Source: Euglena gracilis
Taxonomy: Eukaryota; Euglenozoa; Euglenophyceae; Euglenales; Euglenaceae
Assembly (NCBI GenBank): GCA_900893395.1
Contig: CAAHFI010774165.1
Coordinates: 1-31,225, forward strand
Direction of reading: 5' to 3'
Length of the DNA stretch: 31,225 nt
A program made the position numbers and the translations under genes. Positions 1-13,300 of this stretch are shown piece by piece (position 1 is the stretch's first letter; each line of letters starts with the position of its first letter). A model generated the notes under the pieces. That model worked only from the letters and a program-made list of their open reading frames with translations, searched no databases and was not told where the DNA came from.

Positions 1-3000
1 AACCAACATTCCCGCTGCATGTTTTTCTTATCATTAAACCACGACAATCATGAAACCAACGGTCCCCTGACTTTGGAGGCCTCCTGGAACACTCCATTCG
101 GTTTACTCGGAGTAAGGCCCATTTGGTCATTTTACATGGTAACCTGGCTGACCTGGTAAATGTCCCCCGAATGGTCGAATGCACCCATCTAAATGTGCTC
201 ATTTCTTGCAACCAACATTCCCGCTGCATGTTTTTCTTACCATTAACCACGAAATCATGAAACCAACGGGTCCCCTGACTTTGGAGGCCCTGGAACACCC
301 ATTCGGTTACTCGGAGTAAGGCCCATTTGGTCCATTTTACATGGTAACCTGGGCTGACCTGGTAAATGTCCCCCGAAATGGTCGAATGCACCCATCTAAA
401 CGTGCTCATTTCTTGCAACCAACATTCCCGCTGCATGTTTTTCTTTCATTAAACCACGACAATCATGAAACCAACGGTCCCCTGACTTTGGAGGCCTCCT
501 GGAACACCCATTCGGTTACTCGGAGTAAGGCCCATTTGGTCCATTTTTACATGGTAACCTGGCTGACCTGGTAAATGTCCCCCGGAATGGTCGAATGCAC
601 CCATCTAAATGTGCTCATTTCTTGCAACCAACATTCCCGCTGCATGTTTTTCTTACCATTAAACCACGACAATCATGAAACCAACGGGTCCCTGACTTTG
701 GAGGCCTCCTGGAACACCCATTCGGTTACTCGGAGTAAGGCCCAATTTTGGTCCATTTTTACATGGTAACCTGGGCTGACCTGGTAAATGTCCCCCGAAT
801 GGTCGAATGCACCCATTAAATGTGCTCATTTCTTGCAACCAACATTCCGCTGCATGTTTTTCTTATCATTAAACCACGACAATCATGAAACCAACGGGTC
901 CCCTGACTTTGGAGGCCTCCTGGAACACCCATTCGGTTACTCGGAGTAAGGCCCATTTGGTCCATTTTTACATGGTAACCTGGGCTGACCTGGTAAATGT
1001 CCCCCGAAATGGTCGAATGCACCCATCTAAATGTGCTCATTTCTTGCAACCAACATTCCCGCTGCATGTTTTTTCTTACATTAAACCACGACAATCATGA
1101 AACCAACGGGTCCCCTGACTTTGGAGGCCTCCTGGAACACCCATTCGGTTACTCGGAGTAAGGCCCATTTTGGTCATTTTTACATGGTAACCTGGGCTGA
1201 CCTGCTAAATGTCCCCCGAATGGTCGAATGCACCCATCTAAATGTGCTCATTTCTTGCAACCAACATTCCCGCTGCATGTTTTTCTTACCATTAAACCAC
1301 GACAATCATGAAACCAACGGGTCCCCTGACTTTGGAGGCCTCCTGGAACACCCATTCGTTACTCGGAGTAAGGCCCATTTTGGTCCATTTTTACATGGTA
1401 ACCTGGGCTGACCTGGTAAATGTCCCCCGAATGGTCGAATGCACCATCTAAATGTGCTCATTTCTTGCAACCAACATTCCCGCTGCATGTTTTTCTTATC
1501 ATTAAACCACGAAATCATGAAACCAACGGGTCCCTGACTTTGGAGGCCTCCTGGAACACCCATTCGGTTACTCGGAGTAAGGCCCAATTTGGTTCATTTT
1601 TACATGGTAACCTGGGCTGACCTGCTAAATGTCCCCCGGAAATGGTCGAATGCACCCATCTAAACGTGCTCATTTCTTGCAACCAACATTCCCGCGCTGC
1701 ATGTTTTCTTAATTAAACCACGACAATCATGAAACCAACGGGTCCCACTTTGGAGGCCTCCTGGAACACCCATTCGGTTACTCGGAGTAAGGCCCATTTG
1801 GTCCATTTTTACATGGTAACCTGGGCTGACCTGGTAAATGTCCCCGAAATGGTCGAATGCACCCATCTAAATGTGCTCATTTCTTGCAACCAACATTCCC
1901 GCTGCATGTTTTTCTTATCATTAAACCACGACAATCATGAAACCAACGGGTCCCTGACTTTGGAGGCCTCCTGGAACACCCATTCGGTTACTCGGAGTAA
2001 GGCCCATTTTGGTCCATTTTTACATGGTAACCTGGGCTGACCTGCTAAATGTCCCCGAAATGGTCGAATGCACCCATCTAAACGTGCTCATTTCTTGCAA
2101 CCAACATTCCCGCTGCATGTTTTTCTTATCATTAAACCACGACAATCATGAAACCAACGGGTCCCTGACTTTGGAGGCCTCCTGGAACACCCATTCGGTT
2201 ACTCGGAGTAAGGCCCATTTTGGTCATTTTTACATGGTAACCTGGGCTGACCTGCTAAATGTCCCCCGAAATGGTCGAATGCACCCATCTAAACGTGCTC
2301 ATTTCTTGCAACCAACATTCCCGCTGCATGTTTTTCTTATCATTAAACCACGACAATCATGAAACCAACGGGTCCCCTGACTTTGGAGGCCTCCTGGAAC
2401 ACCATTCGGTTACTCGGAGTAAGGCCCATTTTGGTATTTTTACATGGTAACCTGGGCTGACCTGGTAAATGTCCCCCGAAATGGTCGAATGCACCCATCT
2501 AAATGCTCATTTCTTGCAACCAACATTCCCGCTGCATGTTTTTCTTATCATTAAACCACGACAATCATGAAACCAACGGGTCCCTGACTTTGGAGGCCTC
2601 CTGGAACACCCATTCGGTTACTCGGAGTAAGGCCCATTTTGGTCATTTTTACATGGTAACCTGGGCTGACCTGCTAAATGTCCCCGAAATGGTCGAATGC
2701 ACCCATCTAAATGTGCTCATTTCTTGCAACCAACATTCCCGCTGCATGTTTTTCTTATCATTAAACCACGACAATCATGAAACCAACGGGTCCCTGACTT
2801 TGGAGGCCTCCTGGAACACCCATTCGGTTACTCGGAGTAAGGCCCATTTTGGTCCATTTTTACATGTAACCTGGGCTGACCTGCTAAATGTCCCCCGAAA
2901 TGGTCGAATGCACCCATCTAAACGTGCTCATTTCTTGCAACCAACATTCCCGCTGCATGTTTTTCTTATCATTAAACCACGACAATCATGAAACCAACGG

Positions 3001-4153
3001 GTCCCTGACTTTGGAGGCCTCCTGGAACACCCATTCGGTTACTCGGAGTAAGGCCCATTTTGGTTCATTTTTACATGGTAACCTGGGCTGACCTGCTAAA
3101 TGTCCCCGAAATGGTCGAATGCACCCATCTAAATGTGCTCATTTCTTGCAACCAACATTCCCGCTGCATGTTTTTCTTATCATTAAACCACGACAATCAT
3201 GAAACCAACGGGTCCCTGACTTTGGAGGCCTCCTGGAACACCCATTCGGTTACTCGGAGTAAGGCCCATTTTGGTCATTTTTACATGGTAACCTGGGCTG
3301 ACCTGCTAAATGTCCCCCGAAATGGTCGAATGCACCCATCTAAACGTGCTCATTTCTTGCAACCAACATTCCCGCTGCATGTTTTTCTTATCATTAAACC
3401 ACGACAATCATGAAACCAACGGGTCCCTGACTTTGGAGGCCTCCTGGAACACCCATTCGGTTACTCGGAGTAAGGCCCATTTTGGTCATTTTTACATGGT
3501 AACCTGGGCTGACCTGCTAAATGTCCCCCGAAATGGTCGAATGCACCCATCTAAATGTGCTCATTTCTTGCAACCAACATTCCCGCTGCATGTTTTTCTT
3601 ACATTAAACCACGACAATCATGAAACCAACGGGTCCCTGACTTTGGAGGCCTCCTGGAACACCCATTCGGTTACTCGGAGTAAGGCCCATTTTGGTCCAT
3701 TTTTACATGGTAACCTGGGCTGACCTGCTAAATGTCCCCGAAATGGTCGAATGCACCCATCTAAATGTGCTCATTTCTTGCAACCAACATTCCCGCTGCA
3801 TGTTTTTCTTATCATTAAACCACGACAATCATGAAACCAACGGGTCCCTGACTTTGGAGGCCTCCTGGAACACCCATTCGGTTACTCGGAGTAAGGCCCA
3901 TTTTGGTCATTTTTACATGGTAACCTGGGCTGACCTGCTAAATGTCCCCCGAAATGGTCGAATGCACCCATCTAAATGTGCTCATTTCTTGCAACCAACA
4001 TTCCCGCTGCATGTTTTTCTTACATTAAACCACGACAATCATGAAACCAACGGGTCCCCTGACTTTGGAGGCCTCCTGGAACACCCATTCGGTTACTCGG
4101 AGTAAGGCCCATTTTGGTCCATTTTTACATGGTAACCTGGGCTGACCTGCTAA
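1..4153 (+). repeat. Left variable block of the array (19 full units and one partial)
   Basis: A partial unit (1-159) is followed by 19 units starting at 160, 366, 575, 788, 997, 1209, 1420, 1629, 1838, 2049, 2259, 2469, 2678, 2888, 3100, 3310, 3521, 3732 and 3942, with lengths of 206-213 and a mean of 210.2. Units differ by one- or two-base indels in short runs (C4/C5 after aaatgt, ccctgac or cccctgac, catttgg or cattttgg) and by a few substitutions. The outermost units mostly carry ctggtaaatg. From about 1200 inward ctgctaaatg alternates with it, and from 2671 only the core form is seen. Six units carry aaacgtgctc where the core has aaatgtgctc. Resemblance to the core rises steadily toward 4154. 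No gene or foreign sequence is seen. Confidence 0.93.
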
Positions 4154-4204
4154 ATGTCCCCCGAAATGGTCGAATGCACCCATCTAAATGTGCTCATTTC
4201 TTGC

Positions 4205-4278
4205 AACCAACATTCCCGCTGCATGTTTTTCTTATCATTAAACCACGACAATCATGAAACCAACGGGTCCCTGACTTT
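4205..4278 (+). repeat. Weak internal repeat within the unit, 53-base offset
   Basis: The heptamer aaccaac occurs at 4205-4211 and again at 4258-4264, 53 bases apart, which is exactly one quarter of the 212-base unit. The bases after each copy (attcccgctg and gggtccctg) share tccc and ctg. The other two quarters show little obvious match. Elsewhere in the unit, gaacacccat (from 4291) resembles gaatgcacccat (from 4172), and two T5 runs lie about half a unit apart. These may be remnants of an older shorter repeat, or chance. Confidence 0.35.
4210..4226. other. Short inverted repeat acat / 9-base loop / atgt
   Basis: Four-base arms (4210-4213 and 4223-4226) flank a nine-base loop tcccgctgc. Alone it is weak and could be chance. 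It is listed because the 204-base unit at 22558 has lost almost exactly this loop, and the 181-base unit at 19206 has lost the whole element. Confidence 0.55.
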
Positions 4279-4288
4279 GGAGGCCTCC
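4279..4288. other. Perfect 10-bp palindrome ggaggcctcc (one per unit)
   Basis: The ten bases equal their own reverse complement and contain a StuI site. The motif recurs once per unit across the window. By eye it is intact in all 26 units or part-units from 25883 on, the most decayed block. I found it broken only near 285 and missing in the 177-base unit near 25800. Possible roles are a dyad for a DNA-binding protein or a cruciform-prone spot; neither is shown by sequence alone. Confidence 0.8.
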
Positions 4289-4304
4289 TGGAACACCCAT
4301 TCGG

Positions 4305-4317
4305 TTACTCGGAGTAA
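4305..4317. other. Inverted repeat ttactc-g-gagtaa (one per unit)
   Basis: Six-base arms flank a single G. The motif lies 16 bases after the ggaggcctcc palindrome and recurs in nearly all units; it is altered near 30189, which reads ttatcggagtaag. The bases just before it (attcgg) are among the more variable in the outer right block, while the inverted repeat itself is mostly kept. It could be a dyad binding site or chance symmetry. Confidence 0.7.
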
Positions 4318-7300
4318 GGCCCATTTTGGTCCATTTTTACATGGTAACCTGGGCTGACCTGCTAAATGTCCCCCGAAATGGTCGAATGCACCCATCTAAA
4401 TGTGCTCATTTCTTGCAACCAACATTCCCGCTGCATGTTTTTCTTATCATTAAACCACGACAATCATGAAACCAACGGGTCCCTGACTTTGGAGGCCTCC
4501 TGGAACACCCATTCGGTTACTCGGAGTAAGGCCCATTTTGGTCCATTTTTACATGGTAACCTGGGCTGACCTGCTAAATGTCCCCCGAAATGGTCGAATG
4601 CACCCATCTAAATGTGCTCATTTCTTGCAACCAACATTCCCGCTGCATGTTTTTCTTATCATTAAACCACGACAATCATGAAACCAACGGGTCCCTGACT
4701 TTGGAGGCCTCCTGGAACACCCATTCGGTTACTCGGAGTAAGGCCCATTTTGGTCCATTTTTACATGGTAACCTGGGCTGACCTGCTAAATGTCCCCCGA
4801 AATGGTCGAATGCACCCATCTAAATGTGCTCATTTCTTGCAACCAACATTCCCGCTGCATGTTTTTCTTATCATTAAACCACGACAATCATGAAACCAAC
4901 GGGTCCCTGACTTTGGAGGCCTCCTGGAACACCCATTCGGTTACTCGGAGTAAGGCCCATTTTGGTCCATTTTTACATGGTAACCTGGGCTGACCTGCTA
5001 AATGTCCCCCGAAATGGTCGAATGCACCCATCTAAATGTGCTCATTTCTTGCAACCAACATTCCCGCTGCATGTTTTTCTTATCATTAAACCACGACAAT
5101 CATGAAACCAACGGGTCCCTGACTTTGGAGGCCTCCTGGAACACCCATTCGGTTACTCGGAGTAAGGCCCATTTTGGTCCATTTTTACATGGTAACCTGG
5201 GCTGACCTGCTAAATGTCCCCCGAAATGGTCGAATGCACCCATCTAAATGTGCTCATTTCTTGCAACCAACATTCCCGCTGCATGTTTTTCTTATCATTA
5301 AACCACGACAATCATGAAACCAACGGGTCCCTGACTTTGGAGGCCTCCTGGAACACCCATTCGGTTACTCGGAGTAAGGCCCATTTTGGTCCATTTTTAC
5401 ATGGTAACCTGGGCTGACCTGCTAAATGTCCCCCGAAATGGTCGAATGCACCCATCTAAATGTGCTCATTTCTTGCAACCAACATTCCCGCTGCATGTTT
5501 TTCTTATCATTAAACCACGACAATCATGAAACCAACGGGTCCCTGACTTTGGAGGCCTCCTGGAACACCCATTCGGTTACTCGGAGTAAGGCCCATTTTG
5601 GTCCATTTTTACATGGTAACCTGGGCTGACCTGCTAAATGTCCCCCGAAATGGTCGAATGCACCCATCTAAATGTGCTCATTTCTTGCAACCAACATTCC
5701 CGCTGCATGTTTTTCTTATCATTAAACCACGACAATCATGAAACCAACGGGTCCCTGACTTTGGAGGCCTCCTGGAACACCCATTCGGTTACTCGGAGTA
5801 AGGCCCATTTTGGTCCATTTTTACATGGTAACCTGGGCTGACCTGCTAAATGTCCCCCGAAATGGTCGAATGCACCCATCTAAATGTGCTCATTTCTTGC
5901 AACCAACATTCCCGCTGCATGTTTTTCTTATCATTAAACCACGACAATCATGAAACCAACGGGTCCCTGACTTTGGAGGCCTCCTGGAACACCCATTCGG
6001 TTACTCGGAGTAAGGCCCATTTTGGTCCATTTTTACATGGTAACCTGGGCTGACCTGCTAAATGTCCCCCGAAATGGTCGAATGCACCCATCTAAATGTG
6101 CTCATTTCTTGCAACCAACATTCCCGCTGCATGTTTTTCTTATCATTAAACCACGACAATCATGAAACCAACGGGTCCCTGACTTTGGAGGCCTCCTGGA
6201 ACACCCATTCGGTTACTCGGAGTAAGGCCCATTTTGGTCCATTTTTACATGGTAACCTGGGCTGACCTGCTAAATGTCCCCCGAAATGGTCGAATGCACC
6301 CATCTAAATGTGCTCATTTCTTGCAACCAACATTCCCGCTGCATGTTTTTCTTATCATTAAACCACGACAATCATGAAACCAACGGGTCCCTGACTTTGG
6401 AGGCCTCCTGGAACACCCATTCGGTTACTCGGAGTAAGGCCCATTTTGGTCCATTTTTACATGGTAACCTGGGCTGACCTGCTAAATGTCCCCCGAAATG
6501 GTCGAATGCACCCATCTAAATGTGCTCATTTCTTGCAACCAACATTCCCGCTGCATGTTTTTCTTATCATTAAACCACGACAATCATGAAACCAACGGGT
6601 CCCTGACTTTGGAGGCCTCCTGGAACACCCATTCGGTTACTCGGAGTAAGGCCCATTTTGGTCCATTTTTACATGGTAACCTGGGCTGACCTGCTAAATG
6701 TCCCCCGAAATGGTCGAATGCACCCATCTAAATGTGCTCATTTCTTGCAACCAACATTCCCGCTGCATGTTTTTCTTATCATTAAACCACGACAATCATG
6801 AAACCAACGGGTCCCTGACTTTGGAGGCCTCCTGGAACACCCATTCGGTTACTCGGAGTAAGGCCCATTTTGGTCCATTTTTACATGGTAACCTGGGCTG
6901 ACCTGCTAAATGTCCCCCGAAATGGTCGAATGCACCCATCTAAATGTGCTCATTTCTTGCAACCAACATTCCCGCTGCATGTTTTTCTTATCATTAAACC
7001 ACGACAATCATGAAACCAACGGGTCCCTGACTTTGGAGGCCTCCTGGAACACCCATTCGGTTACTCGGAGTAAGGCCCATTTTGGTCCATTTTTACATGG
7101 TAACCTGGGCTGACCTGCTAAATGTCCCCCGAAATGGTCGAATGCACCCATCTAAATGTGCTCATTTCTTGCAACCAACATTCCCGCTGCATGTTTTTCT
7201 TATCATTAAACCACGACAATCATGAAACCAACGGGTCCCTGACTTTGGAGGCCTCCTGGAACACCCATTCGGTTACTCGGAGTAAGGCCCATTTTGGTCC

Positions 7301-10300
7301 ATTTTTACATGGTAACCTGGGCTGACCTGCTAAATGTCCCCCGAAATGGTCGAATGCACCCATCTAAATGTGCTCATTTCTTGCAACCAACATTCCCGCT
7401 GCATGTTTTTCTTATCATTAAACCACGACAATCATGAAACCAACGGGTCCCTGACTTTGGAGGCCTCCTGGAACACCCATTCGGTTACTCGGAGTAAGGC
7501 CCATTTTGGTCCATTTTTACATGGTAACCTGGGCTGACCTGCTAAATGTCCCCCGAAATGGTCGAATGCACCCATCTAAATGTGCTCATTTCTTGCAACC
7601 AACATTCCCGCTGCATGTTTTTCTTATCATTAAACCACGACAATCATGAAACCAACGGGTCCCTGACTTTGGAGGCCTCCTGGAACACCCATTCGGTTAC
7701 TCGGAGTAAGGCCCATTTTGGTCCATTTTTACATGGTAACCTGGGCTGACCTGCTAAATGTCCCCCGAAATGGTCGAATGCACCCATCTAAATGTGCTCA
7801 TTTCTTGCAACCAACATTCCCGCTGCATGTTTTTCTTATCATTAAACCACGACAATCATGAAACCAACGGGTCCCTGACTTTGGAGGCCTCCTGGAACAC
7901 CCATTCGGTTACTCGGAGTAAGGCCCATTTTGGTCCATTTTTACATGGTAACCTGGGCTGACCTGCTAAATGTCCCCCGAAATGGTCGAATGCACCCATC
8001 TAAATGTGCTCATTTCTTGCAACCAACATTCCCGCTGCATGTTTTTCTTATCATTAAACCACGACAATCATGAAACCAACGGGTCCCTGACTTTGGAGGC
8101 CTCCTGGAACACCCATTCGGTTACTCGGAGTAAGGCCCATTTTGGTCCATTTTTACATGGTAACCTGGGCTGACCTGCTAAATGTCCCCCGAAATGGTCG
8201 AATGCACCCATCTAAATGTGCTCATTTCTTGCAACCAACATTCCCGCTGCATGTTTTTCTTATCATTAAACCACGACAATCATGAAACCAACGGGTCCCT
8301 GACTTTGGAGGCCTCCTGGAACACCCATTCGGTTACTCGGAGTAAGGCCCATTTTGGTCCATTTTTACATGGTAACCTGGGCTGACCTGCTAAATGTCCC
8401 CCGAAATGGTCGAATGCACCCATCTAAATGTGCTCATTTCTTGCAACCAACATTCCCGCTGCATGTTTTTCTTATCATTAAACCACGACAATCATGAAAC
8501 CAACGGGTCCCTGACTTTGGAGGCCTCCTGGAACACCCATTCGGTTACTCGGAGTAAGGCCCATTTTGGTCCATTTTTACATGGTAACCTGGGCTGACCT
8601 GCTAAATGTCCCCCGAAATGGTCGAATGCACCCATCTAAATGTGCTCATTTCTTGCAACCAACATTCCCGCTGCATGTTTTTCTTATCATTAAACCACGA
8701 CAATCATGAAACCAACGGGTCCCTGACTTTGGAGGCCTCCTGGAACACCCATTCGGTTACTCGGAGTAAGGCCCATTTTGGTCCATTTTTACATGGTAAC
8801 CTGGGCTGACCTGCTAAATGTCCCCCGAAATGGTCGAATGCACCCATCTAAATGTGCTCATTTCTTGCAACCAACATTCCCGCTGCATGTTTTTCTTATC
8901 ATTAAACCACGACAATCATGAAACCAACGGGTCCCTGACTTTGGAGGCCTCCTGGAACACCCATTCGGTTACTCGGAGTAAGGCCCATTTTGGTCCATTT
9001 TTACATGGTAACCTGGGCTGACCTGCTAAATGTCCCCCGAAATGGTCGAATGCACCCATCTAAATGTGCTCATTTCTTGCAACCAACATTCCCGCTGCAT
9101 GTTTTTCTTATCATTAAACCACGACAATCATGAAACCAACGGGTCCCTGACTTTGGAGGCCTCCTGGAACACCCATTCGGTTACTCGGAGTAAGGCCCAT
9201 TTTGGTCCATTTTTACATGGTAACCTGGGCTGACCTGCTAAATGTCCCCCGAAATGGTCGAATGCACCCATCTAAATGTGCTCATTTCTTGCAACCAACA
9301 TTCCCGCTGCATGTTTTTCTTATCATTAAACCACGACAATCATGAAACCAACGGGTCCCTGACTTTGGAGGCCTCCTGGAACACCCATTCGGTTACTCGG
9401 AGTAAGGCCCATTTTGGTCCATTTTTACATGGTAACCTGGGCTGACCTGCTAAATGTCCCCCGAAATGGTCGAATGCACCCATCTAAATGTGCTCATTTC
9501 TTGCAACCAACATTCCCGCTGCATGTTTTTCTTATCATTAAACCACGACAATCATGAAACCAACGGGTCCCTGACTTTGGAGGCCTCCTGGAACACCCAT
9601 TCGGTTACTCGGAGTAAGGCCCATTTTGGTCCATTTTTACATGGTAACCTGGGCTGACCTGCTAAATGTCCCCCGAAATGGTCGAATGCACCCATCTAAA
9701 TGTGCTCATTTCTTGCAACCAACATTCCCGCTGCATGTTTTTCTTATCATTAAACCACGACAATCATGAAACCAACGGGTCCCTGACTTTGGAGGCCTCC
9801 TGGAACACCCATTCGGTTACTCGGAGTAAGGCCCATTTTGGTCCATTTTTACATGGTAACCTGGGCTGACCTGCTAAATGTCCCCCGAAATGGTCGAATG
9901 CACCCATCTAAATGTGCTCATTTCTTGCAACCAACATTCCCGCTGCATGTTTTTCTTATCATTAAACCACGACAATCATGAAACCAACGGGTCCCTGACT
10001 TTGGAGGCCTCCTGGAACACCCATTCGGTTACTCGGAGTAAGGCCCATTTTGGTCCATTTTTACATGGTAACCTGGGCTGACCTGCTAAATGTCCCCCGA
10101 AATGGTCGAATGCACCCATCTAAATGTGCTCATTTCTTGCAACCAACATTCCCGCTGCATGTTTTTCTTATCATTAAACCACGACAATCATGAAACCAAC
10201 GGGTCCCTGACTTTGGAGGCCTCCTGGAACACCCATTCGGTTACTCGGAGTAAGGCCCATTTTGGTCCATTTTTACATGGTAACCTGGGCTGACCTGCTA

Positions 10301-13300
10301 AATGTCCCCCGAAATGGTCGAATGCACCCATCTAAATGTGCTCATTTCTTGCAACCAACATTCCCGCTGCATGTTTTTCTTATCATTAAACCACGACAAT
10401 CATGAAACCAACGGGTCCCTGACTTTGGAGGCCTCCTGGAACACCCATTCGGTTACTCGGAGTAAGGCCCATTTTGGTCCATTTTTACATGGTAACCTGG
10501 GCTGACCTGCTAAATGTCCCCCGAAATGGTCGAATGCACCCATCTAAATGTGCTCATTTCTTGCAACCAACATTCCCGCTGCATGTTTTTCTTATCATTA
10601 AACCACGACAATCATGAAACCAACGGGTCCCTGACTTTGGAGGCCTCCTGGAACACCCATTCGGTTACTCGGAGTAAGGCCCATTTTGGTCCATTTTTAC
10701 ATGGTAACCTGGGCTGACCTGCTAAATGTCCCCCGAAATGGTCGAATGCACCCATCTAAATGTGCTCATTTCTTGCAACCAACATTCCCGCTGCATGTTT
10801 TTCTTATCATTAAACCACGACAATCATGAAACCAACGGGTCCCTGACTTTGGAGGCCTCCTGGAACACCCATTCGGTTACTCGGAGTAAGGCCCATTTTG
10901 GTCCATTTTTACATGGTAACCTGGGCTGACCTGCTAAATGTCCCCCGAAATGGTCGAATGCACCCATCTAAATGTGCTCATTTCTTGCAACCAACATTCC
11001 CGCTGCATGTTTTTCTTATCATTAAACCACGACAATCATGAAACCAACGGGTCCCTGACTTTGGAGGCCTCCTGGAACACCCATTCGGTTACTCGGAGTA
11101 AGGCCCATTTTGGTCCATTTTTACATGGTAACCTGGGCTGACCTGCTAAATGTCCCCCGAAATGGTCGAATGCACCCATCTAAATGTGCTCATTTCTTGC
11201 AACCAACATTCCCGCTGCATGTTTTTCTTATCATTAAACCACGACAATCATGAAACCAACGGGTCCCTGACTTTGGAGGCCTCCTGGAACACCCATTCGG
11301 TTACTCGGAGTAAGGCCCATTTTGGTCCATTTTTACATGGTAACCTGGGCTGACCTGCTAAATGTCCCCCGAAATGGTCGAATGCACCCATCTAAATGTG
11401 CTCATTTCTTGCAACCAACATTCCCGCTGCATGTTTTTCTTATCATTAAACCACGACAATCATGAAACCAACGGGTCCCTGACTTTGGAGGCCTCCTGGA
11501 ACACCCATTCGGTTACTCGGAGTAAGGCCCATTTTGGTCCATTTTTACATGGTAACCTGGGCTGACCTGCTAAATGTCCCCCGAAATGGTCGAATGCACC
11601 CATCTAAATGTGCTCATTTCTTGCAACCAACATTCCCGCTGCATGTTTTTCTTATCATTAAACCACGACAATCATGAAACCAACGGGTCCCTGACTTTGG
11701 AGGCCTCCTGGAACACCCATTCGGTTACTCGGAGTAAGGCCCATTTTGGTCCATTTTTACATGGTAACCTGGGCTGACCTGCTAAATGTCCCCCGAAATG
11801 GTCGAATGCACCCATCTAAATGTGCTCATTTCTTGCAACCAACATTCCCGCTGCATGTTTTTCTTATCATTAAACCACGACAATCATGAAACCAACGGGT
11901 CCCTGACTTTGGAGGCCTCCTGGAACACCCATTCGGTTACTCGGAGTAAGGCCCATTTTGGTCCATTTTTACATGGTAACCTGGGCTGACCTGCTAAATG
12001 TCCCCCGAAATGGTCGAATGCACCCATCTAAATGTGCTCATTTCTTGCAACCAACATTCCCGCTGCATGTTTTTCTTATCATTAAACCACGACAATCATG
12101 AAACCAACGGGTCCCTGACTTTGGAGGCCTCCTGGAACACCCATTCGGTTACTCGGAGTAAGGCCCATTTTGGTCCATTTTTACATGGTAACCTGGGCTG
12201 ACCTGCTAAATGTCCCCCGAAATGGTCGAATGCACCCATCTAAATGTGCTCATTTCTTGCAACCAACATTCCCGCTGCATGTTTTTCTTATCATTAAACC
12301 ACGACAATCATGAAACCAACGGGTCCCTGACTTTGGAGGCCTCCTGGAACACCCATTCGGTTACTCGGAGTAAGGCCCATTTTGGTCCATTTTTACATGG
12401 TAACCTGGGCTGACCTGCTAAATGTCCCCCGAAATGGTCGAATGCACCCATCTAAATGTGCTCATTTCTTGCAACCAACATTCCCGCTGCATGTTTTTCT
12501 TATCATTAAACCACGACAATCATGAAACCAACGGGTCCCTGACTTTGGAGGCCTCCTGGAACACCCATTCGGTTACTCGGAGTAAGGCCCATTTTGGTCC
12601 ATTTTTACATGGTAACCTGGGCTGACCTGCTAAATGTCCCCCGAAATGGTCGAATGCACCCATCTAAATGTGCTCATTTCTTGCAACCAACATTCCCGCT
12701 GCATGTTTTTCTTATCATTAAACCACGACAATCATGAAACCAACGGGTCCCTGACTTTGGAGGCCTCCTGGAACACCCATTCGGTTACTCGGAGTAAGGC
12801 CCATTTTGGTCCATTTTTACATGGTAACCTGGGCTGACCTGCTAAATGTCCCCCGAAATGGTCGAATGCACCCATCTAAATGTGCTCATTTCTTGCAACC
12901 AACATTCCCGCTGCATGTTTTTCTTATCATTAAACCACGACAATCATGAAACCAACGGGTCCCTGACTTTGGAGGCCTCCTGGAACACCCATTCGGTTAC
13001 TCGGAGTAAGGCCCATTTTGGTCCATTTTTACATGGTAACCTGGGCTGACCTGCTAAATGTCCCCCGAAATGGTCGAATGCACCCATCTAAATGTGCTCA
13101 TTTCTTGCAACCAACATTCCCGCTGCATGTTTTTCTTATCATTAAACCACGACAATCATGAAACCAACGGGTCCCTGACTTTGGAGGCCTCCTGGAACAC
13201 CCATTCGGTTACTCGGAGTAAGGCCCATTTTGGTCCATTTTTACATGGTAACCTGGGCTGACCTGCTAAATGTCCCCCGAAATGGTCGAATGCACCCATC

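Larger units (their letters stand above)
4154..4365 (+). repeat. Representative satellite unit (212 bp)
   Basis: This is the first of the identical core units and serves as the reference copy. It has 100 G+C in 212 bases (47%), with 60 C and 40 G on this strand, so the strands are compositionally skewed. There are 7 CpGs, at 4162, 4171, 4217, 4246, 4264, 4302 and 4310. Landmarks in order are: a C5 run at 4158-4162; an acat/atgt inverted repeat at 4210-4226; a T5 run at 4226-4230; the palindrome ggaggcctcc at 4279-4288; the inverted repeat ttactc-g-gagtaa at 4305-4317; a T5 run near 4334; and ggtaacc at 4343-4349. Single sites for BspHI (4252-4257), StuI (4281-4286) and BstEII (4343-4349) occur once per unit, so each enzyme should cut the array into a 212-bp ladder. 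Unit phase was chosen at the ATG of aaatgtcccc for convenience only; the array has no natural start. Confidence 0.95.

Noticed and set aside
4236-4243. attaaa as a polyadenylation signal in each unit
   Set aside because: A six-base AT-rich motif is expected by chance, and there is no transcription unit to which it could belong.
4300-4316. CENP-B-box-like sequence attcggttactcgga
   Set aside because: The published core motif is nTTCGnnnnAnnCGGGn. Here the spacer after TTCG is one base too short to bring A and CGG into register, and the last G is A. In register, several required bases fail. The TTCG is also changed to TTCA in many outer-right units.
4154-4357. A 67-residue open frame starting at ATG and repeated in nearly every core unit (and longer chained frames up to about 207 residues, as at 24449-25072)
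   Set aside because: The unit is 212 bases, not a multiple of three, so the frame changes from unit to unit and each frame stops in the next one. Longer frames arise only where indels happen to alter the register. The predicted peptide has no recognisable domain, and variation does not respect codons. These are by-products of the repeat.
4350-4385. tRNA-like polymerase III A and B boxes (gggctgacctg followed by ggtcgaatgc), hinting at a SINE origin
   Set aside because: Each matches the consensus only partly, and the gap between them is about 18 bases, well short of the roughly 30 or more expected. There is no terminator or A-rich tail in a fitting place. Chance resemblance is more likely.
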